Notes: a model not told the origin generated them from the letters alone. Counted from the stretch's first letter, positions 1 to 12,665 are shown. The stretch is 64,000 bases of DNA from Ciborinia camelliae (GCA_025890175.1 JANPYM010000001.1:523187-587186), one strand, 5' to 3'. Program-made: numbers and translations.

Positions 1-1
1 G

Positions 2-2248
2 GTGGCTTCGTCACGTTTGAAACCATCAAGAGCTACTCTCATGTTCCCAGCAAACCTCGAGAGTGATCCTGTCTTCACTCTTGCAGTATTCGCAAGATCA
101 GATGGTAAAGAGCTATGGCGGGTGGAAAAAGACTCCGCGTCATTAGTACGTTTGGACCAAATTTTGAAGAAATGCCCCACCTTTACAGCCAGAACACCCG
201 ATAAATATCTCTTCAGCGGTCACTCTCCAGCTAAGATAGATGATAGGCGCACTGCTTTAGATAACTACCTTGATGAAGTTCTTAATACAGAGCTGGACAC
301 GGAATCTGCGTTAGAAATATGTCGATATTTATCCTCGAATACAATGGAGCCACACGCCGATGATCTAACTCCAGGTAGCGATACAGGTTCCGAAAGTCCT
401 GTAAAAACTGGACCAGGTGGCAGGCCTCTCAAGAATGGCTATTTAACCAAAAAGGGTAAAAATTTTGGAGGATGGAAGGCACGATTCTTTGTGCTGGACG
501 GCCCAGTTTTCAAATATTACGAGTCACCTGGCGGGCCACATCTAGGAACTATCAAACTTCAAAGCGCTCAGATCGGAAAGCAGTCGCAACCCACTGATGG
601 CTCATCCCCTTCCCGAGGAGACACTGAGGATGTTGACAATCAATATCGCCATGCCTTTTTGATTTTGGAGCCGAAGAGGAAGGATTCTTCTAGCCTCGTA
701 CGACACGTTTTGTGCGCTGAAAGCGATAAGGAGCGTGATGAGTGGGTCGAGGCTCTTCTTAGATATGTTGATTACAAAGATGAGAATGAGCATTATCATT
801 CAGGTCATACTCACTCTGGCACAAGCGGCTCTCATCCCCACGGAAGGAAGGGAAGTGCCCAAGGAAAGCTGAGTGAAAGCGGTAATGATTTACGCGCCGT
901 TGGTTATGATACAATACAACAAGGCGCTGTTCCTCACGGATCAAAATTGAAGAACTCGGGCACTCCGTCGCCTCCAACCCATGGCCGCGAAAGAGACCCA
1001 ATGTCACTACCAAACTCTCAATCTATGAAATCTATTTCCGGTCCGAAGAATGCTTACCCAATTCAGGATGCTGGTTCATGGGGAAATAAATCAGGACTAT
1101 CAGCACCAGATGAAAAGATTAAGCAGAAGAAACGGAGCTTTTTTGGATTTGGCTCAAGACCAAGGCCATCAGCAGATCTGCCAGATCAGTCAGTAAACAT
1201 GATGTCGAATCACAATTTGTCGCAGATGGCCTACGATCAACATGGTCCGATTAGACCTGTTTTTGGGACCCCATTAACAGAAGCTGTGAGATATAACCAC
1301 CCCGCTGATGTCCAAATTGAGCTTCCAGCAGTGTTATACCGATGTATTGAATACTTAGATGCGAAGAATGCTGCAGGCGAAGAAGGGATTTTCAGATTGA
1401 GTGGATCCAATGTTGTCATCAGACAGCTTCGAGAACGTTTTAATGTCGAGGGAGATGTCAACTTAGTTACTGATGATCAGTACTATGACATACATGCCGT
1501 AGCATCTCTGTTGAAACTGTATCTGAGAGAGTTGCCAACCACTATACTGACCCGCGAACTCCACCTCGAATTCATTGCAGTCACGGAGCTTCGCGACATA
1601 AATGAGAAAATCAGTGCTCTTAACGGTTTGGTTCACAGATTACCACGAGCAAATAATATTCTACTGAGATATCTTGCGGGTTTCCTTATCAACATCATCA
1701 ATCACTCAGACATAAATAAGATGACTGTGCGAAATGTTGGTATTGTATTCTCGCCAACCCTTAATATCCCAGCTCCTGTGTTTGCGCTTTTCTTGCAACA
1801 ATATGATGGCATATTTGAACAGGAGCCTAATGACCATGAACGTCGACCCATAGAGGTGACAGTCACTGCGCCCGCTTTGTCTCCAGAAGATATTCGCTCT
1901 CCCCGACGCCAGAAGTTCCAGCAAGATCTCCCGACACCCTCTTTTAATCAGCAATCCTTCGGTCAACAAGGCCCAGGTTTTGCTGGGTTCAACACAATGG
2001 CTGGGCCTGAGTATGGTAGTCGATCAAATGCATTAGGAGGTATATCCTATGACCAACAATACTCAGTCCCCAAAACTAAGAGAAGAGAAAGTAACATGTT
2101 CACTATGGGTATGGGGCTTGGACAGAAAAAGTCCACCAATAGATTGAAGGAGAATGACCCTCGTAAGTAACAGAGGCACTTTCAAGTGATAACGTATACT
2201 GATGAAAGAATTCTAGGTCTAGTAGATGAAGAATCATTCTTCGATTAG
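2..2248 (+). CDS. BEM3-like RhoGAP with PX, PH and RhoGAP domains (5' partial)
   Basis: This is a GTPase-activating protein for Rho/Cdc42-type GTPases, expected to act at membranes during polarised growth. The window cuts off its 5' end. Visible order: the end of a PX domain (KYLFSGHSP, residues about 65-110 of the visible part), a PH domain (KNGYLTKKGKNFGGWKARFF, about 143-255), a basic linker, and a RhoGAP domain (about 420-605) with the arginine finger in EGIFRLSG and the NVGIVFSPTL motif. The uninterrupted frame stops at 2168-2170, but a GTAAGT donor at 2163 and a TTCTAG acceptor ending at 2216 remove a 54-nt intron. The true end is then RLVDEESFFD with TAG at 2246-2248. Domain order matches yeast Bem3 and its filamentous-fungal relatives. 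The family call is firm; the paralogue is less so. Confidence 0.9.
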
Positions 2249-4695
2249 ACGAATATCGACGATTGATCAACGAAACATATACGACTTCGGACAGGTGCCC
2301 TAGGCGTACTTCTAATCACCAGGACGAACACACACAAAAACACACGACTGTAATCATAATAACGACCTCATCTACTTTATCTTCCAGTTTTTAGCTGCAG
2401 CATTCGCCGGCAAATCTTCCATGCTTTTTGGCTTTTTGTATATTACCTTGCATCCGCACTAGCGACCTCGAGAGTATGAACAAGATCATCCATCACATAC
2501 CATTATCAATTCACAACATTATAGTCATTGTGTCAACTCATTTAGCATATCAGAGGAATGAATGAGAGGAGGTTATACCCAAGCTTTTTTTTTCTATATT
2601 ACATTTTGCATTGGATTCATTCTTGATTGCATTTTCAATGCCAACTTTTTTCCACTTTTGAATGACCTTTTCGGCACGACCAGCATATACTATGGATCGC
2701 ATCGACTTTTCGTGTGGGGGTTGGAAGGAATGGTGTTAGGGTATGAGAGAAGGAAAAGAGGAAAAGAAGAAACAGAGCTTACGATGGATGGGGGTTACAT
2801 CACGTGGGTGATATGTATTATCGATGGATGGATTGGGTGCATGCATGGGATGGGATGGGGATCAAAGGTTCGATTAGTAGATAGCCTGTCGGCTTTGGGG
2901 TGGGAGATATGATGGCTGGATACTCAAAGTACCATGCATATCATAAGATAGTATATCCAGCATGGCATAGATAACGTAGATAATGATACCAAACTTTAAT
3001 TCAACAAGGTTCTTTTGTGACATGTACCTATTATCGGTTTGTCAATCGCTATGCGGAGATAATATTGAAGCGATGACAGTGAAGGGAGATTGCTTCGTAG
3101 TACTGATTGATCTATTACTGCTACTGTACTTACGCTCAATACTCTCGATATGTTTTGGATGATGACTAGGTGGTGCAATTAATTGTCTGATAGTTTATTT
3201 ATGTGAGATGAGTAATGAATGAAGCGATTCATCGGATAGATACAAAATGAGAGAGTTTAGAATTTCGGACCTGAGATATTCTTAGGACTGCGAGTTGAGT
3301 TGATTGATATCGTGTGAATCTTCTCTCATCTCTCTCTGTGAGATAAGTATCCTGCAATCTCATAAAGTATTATAGCATTCCATATTCCATATTTCATATT
3401 TCGTATTACAGTTAGTTACAAAGAATGACAAAATATGGAGTCGAGAAGTGATGAGGATGAATATGCAATCCGAGGATTAAAAGGTTTCGGACCCGAAGAT
3501 AGGCTAGTTTCTCCTTTCTTCAAAACCCAAGCAAGGTTCTGGAGCCGACTTTCTATATTCGAGTCGCGGCAAATGAATCAAGGTCGTTGGCTCTTACCTC
3601 TCGGTGCATTTACGCGATGGATAATCTGCCATCCATTCCCCTTTTTGACGTTCTTTCAATGGCGATTGAATGGCTTGAGGAGCTGGAATGGAAGGAGAAG
3701 GCTTGTGGATAGTGGATCGTGGATAGGAGAACGCGTGGCTAAGGTTACGTGTACTAGTAGCAGTTAATCACTGAGTATGCATACTGCCTACGTAGCAGGT
3801 ACGAAGCGTAGGACGCAATTGATCAAATCGGGTTCATCTAGTGTATGCGTTTGTAAAGTTGATGCTTGGGATTTTTTTTGGTTTGATATTGTGGGGGAAT
3901 GGGTATGGAAATGGATTAGAAGGGGATAAGTGGAAAAAGGCAATCGCTTGGATTTAGCTGGGTATGGGGATGGATGTGGAGAGTAAGATTCGTCAATGAA
4001 ATATGTTGTATAACCTGATTGATAGACGTACAGAAAAATGAGTGAGTGGTCCGAAGGGATGGAGGGTATAGGACACCTTGAATTGGAAGGAGTTTGTGGC
4101 TGGAGAGGGTGAAATGAGACGGGCTGAGATGAGATGAGATTTAAAATTCCGGTGCATTGCTGCGATGGATTCGACGAGGTATAGGGGAAAGGAGCCAATG
4201 AGTGTTCTTCTTGGGCATTGGAAAAATGTTAATCAAATGAATTCAAGGTGAAGAGCTTATTTATAAGTCTTTGTATTTTTCTTCTCTATCTATTGAAGTC
4301 ATTAAATCGCTATACAGTAAAATAAGTAACAAACGCTGAATGGTACAAACATCGAAATTAATCGAGAACTCCTTTGCCTCCATGAAATGCACGCCATGCC
4401 TCTTTCTACCCAGCTCTTTTCTCTTTTGTAAATGATGTTAAAAGAATAAAGCCACAAATATGCGTAATGCGTCCGCCCCTTCATGGTTCGGATATATCAT
4501 CACTCACGGTACATTACAATATGATACGATACGCCCAGAATTTATCCATCCACATCCCAATATATCAGCCAGCCGACGTCTAATTTTTTTGGTATCTGGG
4601 CGATGAGTGTACAGTACGACGAGGTATCTACCGGTAGATACGAACTGAGAAGAATGTATGGATTTTCGGCTAAGGTCAAGATTATCCAGTCTTAT
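2249..4695. other. Intergenic, tail to tail, 2.4 kb, no gene seen
   Basis: This gap lies between two genes whose 3' ends face each other. It holds pyrimidine and purine tracts, GATGGAT-like low complexity near 2800-2860 and frequent stops in all frames. An open frame at 3435-3767 (110 codons, ATG start) matches no family I know and has no clear coding character. I see no RNA gene. Confidence 0.5.
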
Positions 4696-5920
4696 TTACA
4701 TGACTAGATAACCAAGTCCAAGACCCAAAGCCATAACACCAAAATCAAGCAAGCCGTGTTGGTGTTTTGACTTCTTAATGGTGTTTGCGTCTGAAGTACT
4801 AACTGTAGTCACTGTGGATGAACTAGCAGATGCAGATTTTGCTGATGACGATGAAGAGCCGGTAGCTTTGGCAATTGTGGAAATGGTTGTTCCGCTTGCA
4901 GTTCCAGTTGCGGTTCCAGTCGATGTGATGTGGGATGAGCTTCCGCTGGTAGATTTCGTCGATGAGCCGGAGGAAGTGGAGCTTGAGCTTCCGGAAGAGG
5001 AAGAGGAGGATGAAGAAGATGAACCTTTTCCGCTGCAGCCACCAGTGCTCTTGATAGATGAAAAGCTACCTGTCAAGTCGCCATAGGTATATTCGGTAGC
5101 ACATCCGTAGTCTTGAATGGTGACGTTCTTGACATACATAGTGAATGGGGCCTGTGTGAAATCGGCGGCTCCTCCTGCCCATTGACAAGTACCTTGTGTG
5201 GCGGGGTTGGTTTCAGCTGCTTTGCTTGCACATCCGATCCAGCTTCCCATCTTGACAAGCATGGGGGTTTGGGGGTAGTTCTGTCCGTTAAGGGTGATTG
5301 CGTCGTTGTAATTAAGGGTTCGTGTCTTAACTCCGTCAATGTACCAGATGGTCGATTCGGATGTCCAGTCAATGGTATAGTTGTGGAAGGTGTCAATGGG
5401 CGTAGTGACAGCGTGATATTCGGCCCGGTTGTAGGTTGTAGTGTTTCCCTTTCCGAAGAAGTTGCTCTCAACACTGGTGTTGTTGGAACCGAGCCATTCC
5501 CAATCAATTTCATCGAGATCATCGGATTCGAGAATGAAACTACTGACAATTCCAGTTCCTGCCGAAGCCTTTGCCCACACTTCGATTCTACCAAACATGA
5601 TAAATGCGACGTTTTTGATGGTGGGTGCATCGGTAGATTTGTCAATGACGAATTTGGCACCAAGATTGCTGTCGTATGTTACGCTGGTTCCAGCTTCATA
5701 CTCCCAATTGCTACTCTTGCCTTGTGTGAAATCGGTCACCTGAAGACCTCCAATGGCCGGGTCTGAAGGACAGGCTGTAGGAATGTCAGTGTCATATTAT
5801 ATACACAAAGATTTGTCCCAACGTACTCTTTTTTGTTGGATCACAATCAGTAAATGTTTGTGCGCTGGCAAGTCCTGAGAGGAGGACAACAGCAGATGCT
5901 GATAGTAATGAGGAACGCAT
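4696..5920 (-). CDS. Crh-family GPI-anchored cell-wall transglycosylase (GH16)
   Basis: A secreted chitin-glucan crosslinking enzyme of the Crh1/Utr2 type, expected to act in the cell wall. Two exons: 5920-5827 and 5774-4696. The 52-nt intron has donor GTACGT and acceptor CTACAG, and the joint restores [12 protein letters not shown]. The protein has 390 residues. The N-terminus [20 protein letters not shown] is a typical signal peptide. The GH16 catalytic motif DEIDWEW is intact, with both glutamates and the middle aspartate. The catalytic domain is followed by a serine-rich low-complexity stretch and a hydrophobic tail ending GLGLGYLVM, which fits a GPI signal. No CBM18 is visible. In Botrytis cinerea one Crh protein has been reported as a cytoplasmic effector and cell-death elicitor; I cannot say whether this is that paralogue. 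Confidence 0.93.
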
Positions 5921-7677
5921 CTTGTAATGAATGTGTGATGTAGATATATGGTGTTGAGGTGTGCTGATTAGAATCGGATGTATAAGTACGAGACTTCAAG
6001 TACGAAACAATGTAACAAGGCGCAAAGCGAATGTGAGTTTGAGCAATAAGAAATAGAACGTTCAAACGAAAGATGAGCCGTTCAGTGAGTCTATGAGAGG
6101 AACCACTTTTAAGAAGACAGATGATGAAATAGAAAACTAATGCCAAGACGTGGAGAGGAGCTTCTATGAGGAGGGATGGGAGATTGATAAGTAGAACAAA
6201 AATATATGGGAACGAATAGAAAACGGGAATGAAGAGGGACTCATTTTGGGCATTTGATCTATTTCAATTAAAAAATGGCCCTTTACTCTTGTTCCTCTCG
6301 CACGGCGCGGGCTGGGTGGGCCAGTCAAGGTCAGGACTCAATGGTGTCAAACTCGCATTATTCTGAACACAGCCTTGTAAGTTGTCTCTATAAGCAATCA
6401 TCAATGAGGGGCGGCGGGGCGTGGTCAAACAAACCCTGTATCAGAAGCTAAGTTGCCTCCCTACTAGGTAATACTCTCCTGGTTTTATTGGTTGGGTGGG
6501 TGTCTGGGTGAAAGGTTAAGCGAAATCTTTCAGCATTGTCTACGTAGTACAGTATGAAGGAGGCAGGGGAGGCTGACATGAGTAATTCCTTCCATTCCAA
6601 TTAAGGGCGAGCAATAATTTATCCATTATATTATCTATCGATTCGTACTCCGTATTCGTCCTTTGGGAAAAGAAGAAAAATATTATTATTTGAAAATTGA
6701 AATTCATGGTAAGGAGTGGATGATGGTATGGATGATTATTAATGGTGGGCTTATGATGATTTTTGTTAATTATGATGCAGGTACCAGTACGAAGCTACTA
6801 CAACTTATTATTACAAGTTAACCTTACATAGGTACACATACCAAGTTCCAACAGAGTCCAGACAAGGTACAGTATCAAATAAAAGGCCTGGGATACATCA
6901 GATGATCATACATGATGATCTATGGAGTACCGATACGGGCTAACAGTCTAGTAACTGTATCAATGATGGGGGGGACACATGTTGTTAACTTATTCTCCTC
7001 GTGTTTTGTCGGATTCGATAGTTTTGTCGCTCAAAAAAAAGTGGTCTTTTGCAAAATTACGATGTTGTTTTCAAATGGGGTATCCATAATATATTGCATG
7101 TTTCTTAAGTTATGACCGTTATAATTACCGACATTTGAAGTGACAGTCACTCTACTCTGTAGTGATTGGTGAATCATGATAAGATTCATTAAAAACGGTA
7201 CCCAGGTCCTAAGTACGGAGTAGAAGGTAGCATGCATGACGGAATCGATCGATCCCATTTTCTTAAAGTATACAAGTTAATACATAGCCTTGATTTGGCT
7301 TGGATCTTGACCTTGTCACCTGTGGGAAGATTAGATGATTGGAAGTTATTGTAGTTATAATACTCGAAGTTTTGTGTTTGGCTTGAATCTTAATTAATCC
7401 TGTGGGGAGATGATGTAGCTGATTGAAAGTTATTCAAAGATCTGTGTCTGATGCCTATATTCTTTATGATGGTCGACGGTCGTATACCTTAGTGAAACAG
7501 AGAGGTGGTATGGTGGACCCTAGGTAGGTACTTCGTTAAGTTCGTTCCTACTTATGATTTATCTGATCCCTACTAAAGTGAGATCTAAAAGTAGTACAGT
7601 ACCGGTAAGCATCTAATTCGCTTCGTACCGTACCTACAGGCTATGTAGGTATATGTACAGTAAGTAGACTATAGTAC

Positions 7678-7703
7678 AGAGAAGGAGAAGGAGAAGGAGA
7701 AGG
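7678..7703. repeat. Purine microsatellite, GGAGAA unit
   Basis: About four copies of a 6-bp GGAGAA unit in intergenic DNA. Simple-sequence repeat with no coding context. Confidence 0.85.
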
Positions 7704-7758
7704 ATTTCAGGAACAGATTTGATTTAATTGGTACGGTGTACGGTGTATCCACCCATTC

Positions 7759-7785
7759 ATCCATCCATCCATCCATCCATCCATC
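7759..7785. repeat. ATCC tetranucleotide microsatellite
   Basis: Six full ATCC units plus a partial seventh, about 55 bp beyond the GGAGAA array. Likely variable in length between strains. Confidence 0.9.
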
Positions 7786-10097
7786 TTGGCTTGGTTCGTA
7801 TAATCGTATTACCGTATTACCGGTACCTAGGAACTGTGCTCCGTATATTTGGTATTCAACTTCAAGTCTTAATAATGGCGGCGGCTGAGCAGTGAGCACT
7901 GAGCACTGAGTACATACCTCAATCATATGATCCATGTATCATCATATGGTTCTGAAAAAAAGCTAGAAGGGGGAAAGAAAAGGCTTATTTTGCGGATGTC
8001 TTAAGGTCTCAAGGTCTCAAGGATTCGAGGAATAATAATAAGTTTCGGCTGTGCCACATTTAGATTCGAGGTAAACCGAAAATTGGAATAGCGTCTCGGT
8101 CATTGCCGTCTTCATTGAAAGAGAAGAAAAGAAGGATTTTCCAACAACAGTCGCTCATACAATATATTTGTATGTACTATCTTCATATATATATCACCAT
8201 GCACGATAGTACTAGTAGGGTTGTATTACGCTTCTCATTGTGTTAAAACTCCATTGATTTATGCCCTTTATATTATGAAATGTAAGCTGCTGACGATACC
8301 TATAAGCATGGCTTCCGTGTCTCCAAGTCCTCGGATACTTTTGTCTTGTAGTCTGTGCATTGCCCCCAAAATACGCGTTAAAAGTAAAAGTTATTTTGTG
8401 GAAAATGTGTGCTTTTTTTAGATTCTGAATAGCTTCATTTTTTGATATTATTTATATAAATTCAAATATTCTTCTATTGCTTGATTGGTTGCGAAACGTG
8501 AAGACCACTCTACGTGAAGGACCAATCAACAAGACAAAAAGTACCCGAGAAGATGGTCATTACTATAGTATCTACTTTACGATTTGGTTCTAACATACCA
8601 ACCATCACATTTCTTTTCCTCAGATCCCCACGCCATATGAATGGTCCTTTGCATTGGTTTCGTACTCCGTATTTTTTCTCCCCCTTTTTCATTCTATAGT
8701 AAGGATTTTATTATGCTCCATCTCAATAATTGGATCTCGGTATGTCTCGGGCGGTTCAAAAATTTCTATATCAAAATTTAGTAGTGACTCCTGAATCCTG
8801 AAGTGAAAAAGTGATAAGGGTGAACCCGGGGTGAAATTAGAAGCCCGGACGAGCTTGCATTTTGCGTGGAAGGTGTGTCTTTAGTGTAAAAAAGGATAGG
8901 GCCATCAATAGGCTACAAGTCGGACGACTAAATTGAATGAACAATGCGCAAATAATGTTTCACTTCAGGAACAAAATCTTCAAAACCTCTTAGCTTAAGC
9001 TCTTTGTGAGTCCGAGTGCTGTCTAAATAAAACACCCTATGTTCACTGTTTACGCTCAAGCTTCTGTTGATGAAATTAAGCTTAATCGCTATATAGTGAT
9101 CAAGAGTCCCATTCTTCCTCTTGGCAAGGGGAAATTGTATCAATCATTCGAGATACAAGTAATAGCAGAAGAATTACAATATCTCAAGGACGAAGAAATA
9201 CAGGATAATAAAGAATGGCATCTCTTATTTTCTTGGACTCTTTCACTCATAATGAAGGGGCGGCTCGAAAGAAGCGAGACTACGTGTATCCATGTACGAA
9301 GTATTAGGTAGTAGTTCTTCAGCTACCTATTATTAGTGCTTGGCTTGGCATTGCTATCCAGTGTCCACACCTTTTTGACAACTCATACCATGATGGAGAG
9401 AGACATCCATCATTGGAGAATTTTTATCTACAACCGAATTTTCTCCAATGCCCGCCGAGGAGATAAATTCGATTTGATCTAGTTCGATCAAGTGCAAATG
9501 GCGAAGCGTTCTGATGAATAAGGTCCTGAAAATCATGACAGTTTGGATCAAGAATGGTGGTACTGACGAAGGGTGGGTAAATACAAGTGTTCAAAATAGA
9601 GCATCTTTGGACGAAAGATTATTTCTAAAATCATGAAGTCATGGCACAGAACTGAGTTTCACATTTCGCCCAAGATTAGCTTAATGCGTAGCATTCACCA
9701 CGATGTTACGATTCAGCCTTAAGAGGGATACCAGCATCTGATCATTCACTTTGTCGTCCTAACGAACCCTCCATGAAGGAGCCACATAATTAATATCAAG
9801 AAGACAAATTCATGGCATCTGAAGAATGCAACTCTAGTACCACGCTTTTATACAACTTGTACAAATAGCCTTTTCAAACGTTCAAAAGAACGATATCTCC
9901 TTGCGTTGCAATCGTACTGGAGTTCAAAATTTCTAGCGTACTTATTTCAACATCAAAAATTGCAGGAGCGTGCAATTCAGTCGTTGTTAACGGACTTAAA
10001 CCAACTTTCTATTCCCATACACTCCCCCCCTTGCAATGAGATTGAAGATTCTCCTTTCCGCTCCTGTCTCTAAAATACTCTTCAGTATCCGTCTCCT

Positions 10098-10500
10098 CTA
10101 GTAGTTGATTGAGTTGACTAGATATATGTGCGAGGAATGCTTTTGGCTCGCACCATCTGTTTCGCGTCTGTAGCGGTTTCTGGCTAGTAAAGCCGCAATA
10201 CAAATTCGTCGATCTGTCACATCGCTAGATGCCACGATTTCACGGATGTTTGGTGGCGAATGAGAAGAGTAAGTTATGGACTCTTCCTTCTCCCATTAAA
10301 GCTGCAACTGCTCTACTGGGGCCGTCCAATCCTTCCATACACATATTGTGAACATTTGAATCAAAATTCAAGTAGGATATTGCCAGCGCTTTGCAATACA
10401 AGTATGATCGGGATACTTTGAATGTTCTCATTCCCCTACAAGAACTTGAAGTTTGAGAGTTAGTTTTGTTCAATCTTAGTGGGGGTTTCAATGGTGGGCA
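10098..10500 (-). pseudogene. Decayed 2EXR-like gene fragment
   Basis: On the minus strand one frame from about 10500 to 10240 reads as a weak match to the 2EXR pattern common in leotiomycete genomes: a serine/cysteine-rich segment with SSCRGMRTFKVSRSYLYCKA, then SYLNFDSNVHNMC, resembling the family order CRESR...Y...YFNFxxDxLY. The frame ends in TGA at 10240. A shift of frame continues as REIVASSDVTDRRICIAALL to a TAG at 10098-10100. No ATG start and no clean splice solution was found, so a broken relic is more likely than a working gene. The family assignment rests on pattern memory only. Confidence 0.33.
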
Positions 10501-12503
10501 AATTCTCGATCTGGGACGAGACTAATATGGTCATGACCATCCATTACATTCTAAAAATAGTAGAGAAGATTGTTTGAGTTTTCGTCTTATATAGTTGAAT
10601 AATATTATGGAAAATGTCTACAATATTTAGAGATTTATGTATTATTATTTTATAATAATGGACTTGTAGTGATGATTGTTTGTAAATTGTTTGATAGCTT
10701 AGGAGTGGTTTTATAAAGATGAATCTTGAAATAGTATGGATTGTTTTTAAGCATGGGGTTTAAAGTTCATGAGTCTTCACTCTATAGTAGTGAAATGGTT
10801 GTGATATTTGGGATTATAGATTGTGTGACGATTTGATGATTTTGGTCTTAGATAACGGGATTATTAGTATGAAATATTTCTGAAGGCTTACCTACCTATT
10901 TATAGGCTCTTATTCTATAATAGTCTGTAGAATAATGATCATAGTTGTTTACAAAACTATTTGGGGGTTTTAAGGTACTCGTTTTATAAACTTTAGTTAG
11001 GATTATATGATCTAATGCTACCTACCTACGTAGGTACCTAGATATATACCCATAAATCTATGGTCACTCATTCGACAAAACTACCTAGCACTCTAAAATT
11101 ATAAAATATCTAAAAAGAGCCTATGAATTTGTTAATTCTCAACTTAGGGTATGGATCCATCGAAAGTCGATTGATTCCAAAGTCAAGCCTTGAGAGTAAC
11201 AATGAACGAACAGATCAAGCTTACATCTCACTGCATAGGTCATTCCAGTGATTAACTTCCGTAAGATCTAATGCCATTAATTTGTGTCCGTGGCATGATC
11301 TAGAGGTTTTTGTTAACTGGATTGTGAAATTGATCCAGAAAGGGAAGCCATCTCTCAACGTACAAGGTAGGACTAAGAATGGGGGTTCAATGTGTTGAGA
11401 TAATTTCGAGGGACACACATCCACTAGAAGATCGATCATACTGGTCTGTTCTCTTTTCGCTTATCCGTAATTTGAATATTTAACTTCTTTATCTGTTTTA
11501 TTTTTGCCTACAGTGGATGTCCCCGGGTTACCCTCCTTCGAGGAGATTCTTAACTAAAGTATCGTATCGTTCCATGCTGCAATAAGAAAGGTTATCCTGT
11601 ACACGCTTTGGGCGTAACTTGATATATATCTCCAGAGTACGGAGTATATGCAACAGGACCCCTTACTCCGGTGCTGGGAAGTTCGTAGTGCGAAGGCACA
11701 AGTACCGGTGATTCCACGCAAAGACAATGTAATTATTTGCAAAGATGCGCGTAGATACCGGTAGTCATATGGCGATCAATGGATTTGTATAACCGAAAGT
11801 TTATATCTCGTATGGGTATAGGGACGAGGCCCCGACCAATTGGCCACGGCTAATTTCGTATTCTGCGGAGAATCTACTGGGGGTTGCCAGGGACAGTTGA
11901 AGACCGAGTGGGATCCGAGGAATTTCCTTTGGAATAGTATAATTATCCGTTGATCTTTAGAGCGGAGCGACAGCCTTAGGTTCCATTGAAATATATATAG
12001 AAAATGCCGATTTTAAGAACGGGCTCGTTAAAATATCAGCGTACTCCCATCAGATAGTCTATCAACACTTATCACCAACACTAAATGCCGACTTCTTCAA
12101 GCCAGCCTCAGAATAAATTATTCTCCAAATATTTCTTAAGCCAGGTCTGAAAGATCAATGAAATCTCTAAGAGGCAGAACTTTTCCCGCCTCCTTCGCCG
12201 AATGCGAGACTTAATCTTCAATTGCCTCTAATACTCACTGACATTGGAAATTTTCTGTAGAGGATGGGATCGCGTGCTTGTTATATACAAAAATCATATC
12301 CTGCACTTTTTAGTGATACAAGAAATATACCAAGATCAAGCAGGATGAAGGGCCAAAATATACACACTTTCTTTTCTTTTAGAGAAAGTTTACAACTAAA
12401 TACAAAGAACTTATGATTTGGCATGCCAAATGACAGCTGAACAGGTTAAGGCCCCCATTGATATATACATTTAATCACCTCATGACCATAACCAACCATC
12501 AAT
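10501..12503. other. Gene-poor AT-rich region, second part
   Basis: Two kilobases without a recognisable gene. The block 10561-10860 is strikingly poor in C on the plus strand (16 C against 69 G by hand count in 300 bases, AT about 72 percent). A 14-bp perfect palindrome TACCTACGTAGGTA lies at 11023-11036 and a TACGGAGTA copy at 11638-11646. A minus-strand frame at 11221-11439 (72 codons from an ATG) matches nothing I know. Confidence 0.5.
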
Positions 12504-12665
12504 TCATGCGGAAATACACTGGGAGTAGTAGACATTTGGCTTGATACATGCACCCTCGGAGCAAGTTTTTCCAACAGAGCAGTTACCGTTACCGTACAAA
12601 GGAAGAGAACCATTTTGAAGAAGTGGCGAGAAACAGTTTTTACGAATGTAGAAAGGGTGGAACAT
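12504..12665 (-). pseudogene. CBM1-like cysteine-rich C-terminal fragment
   Basis: A 53-codon frame (ATG at 12665, TGA at 12504) ends in GKTCSEGACIKPNVYYSQC followed by ISA. The last part matches the C-terminal half of fungal cellulose-binding modules (CBM1): a cysteine, nine residues ending YYSQ, and the final cysteine, which is the cellulose-face tyrosine region. Four cysteines fall in the last 26 residues, but the spacing between the first and second is shorter than in ordinary CBM1 domains. The frame is closed upstream by TAA and there is no visible signal peptide or catalytic domain. It could be the last exon of a small secreted protein, but a relic is more likely. It lies 0.6 kb beyond the 3' end of HIR1, same strand. 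Confidence 0.4.

Larger units (their letters stand above)
5921..10097. other. Gene-poor AT-rich region, first part
   Basis: About 4.2 kb with no intact gene. The part nearest 5921 is the promoter side of the Crh gene. The rest contains microsatellites, three copies of the 8-mer ACTCCGTA or its complement (6647, 7214, 8664) and short frames that fail as genes. A minus-strand frame at 8928-9143 looks faintly protein-like (VFYLDSTRTHKELKLRGFED) and may be another piece of a decayed gene, but I cannot join it to anything. Confidence 0.5.

Noticed and set aside
3788..4198. 136-codon minus-strand frame in the first intergenic gap
   Set aside because: It opens with TTG, is proline/serine-rich low complexity, and shows no family pattern.
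5113..5766. 217-codon plus-strand frame opposite the Crh gene
   Set aside because: No domain, and the Crh reading on the minus strand is intact with catalytic residues and a matching intron.
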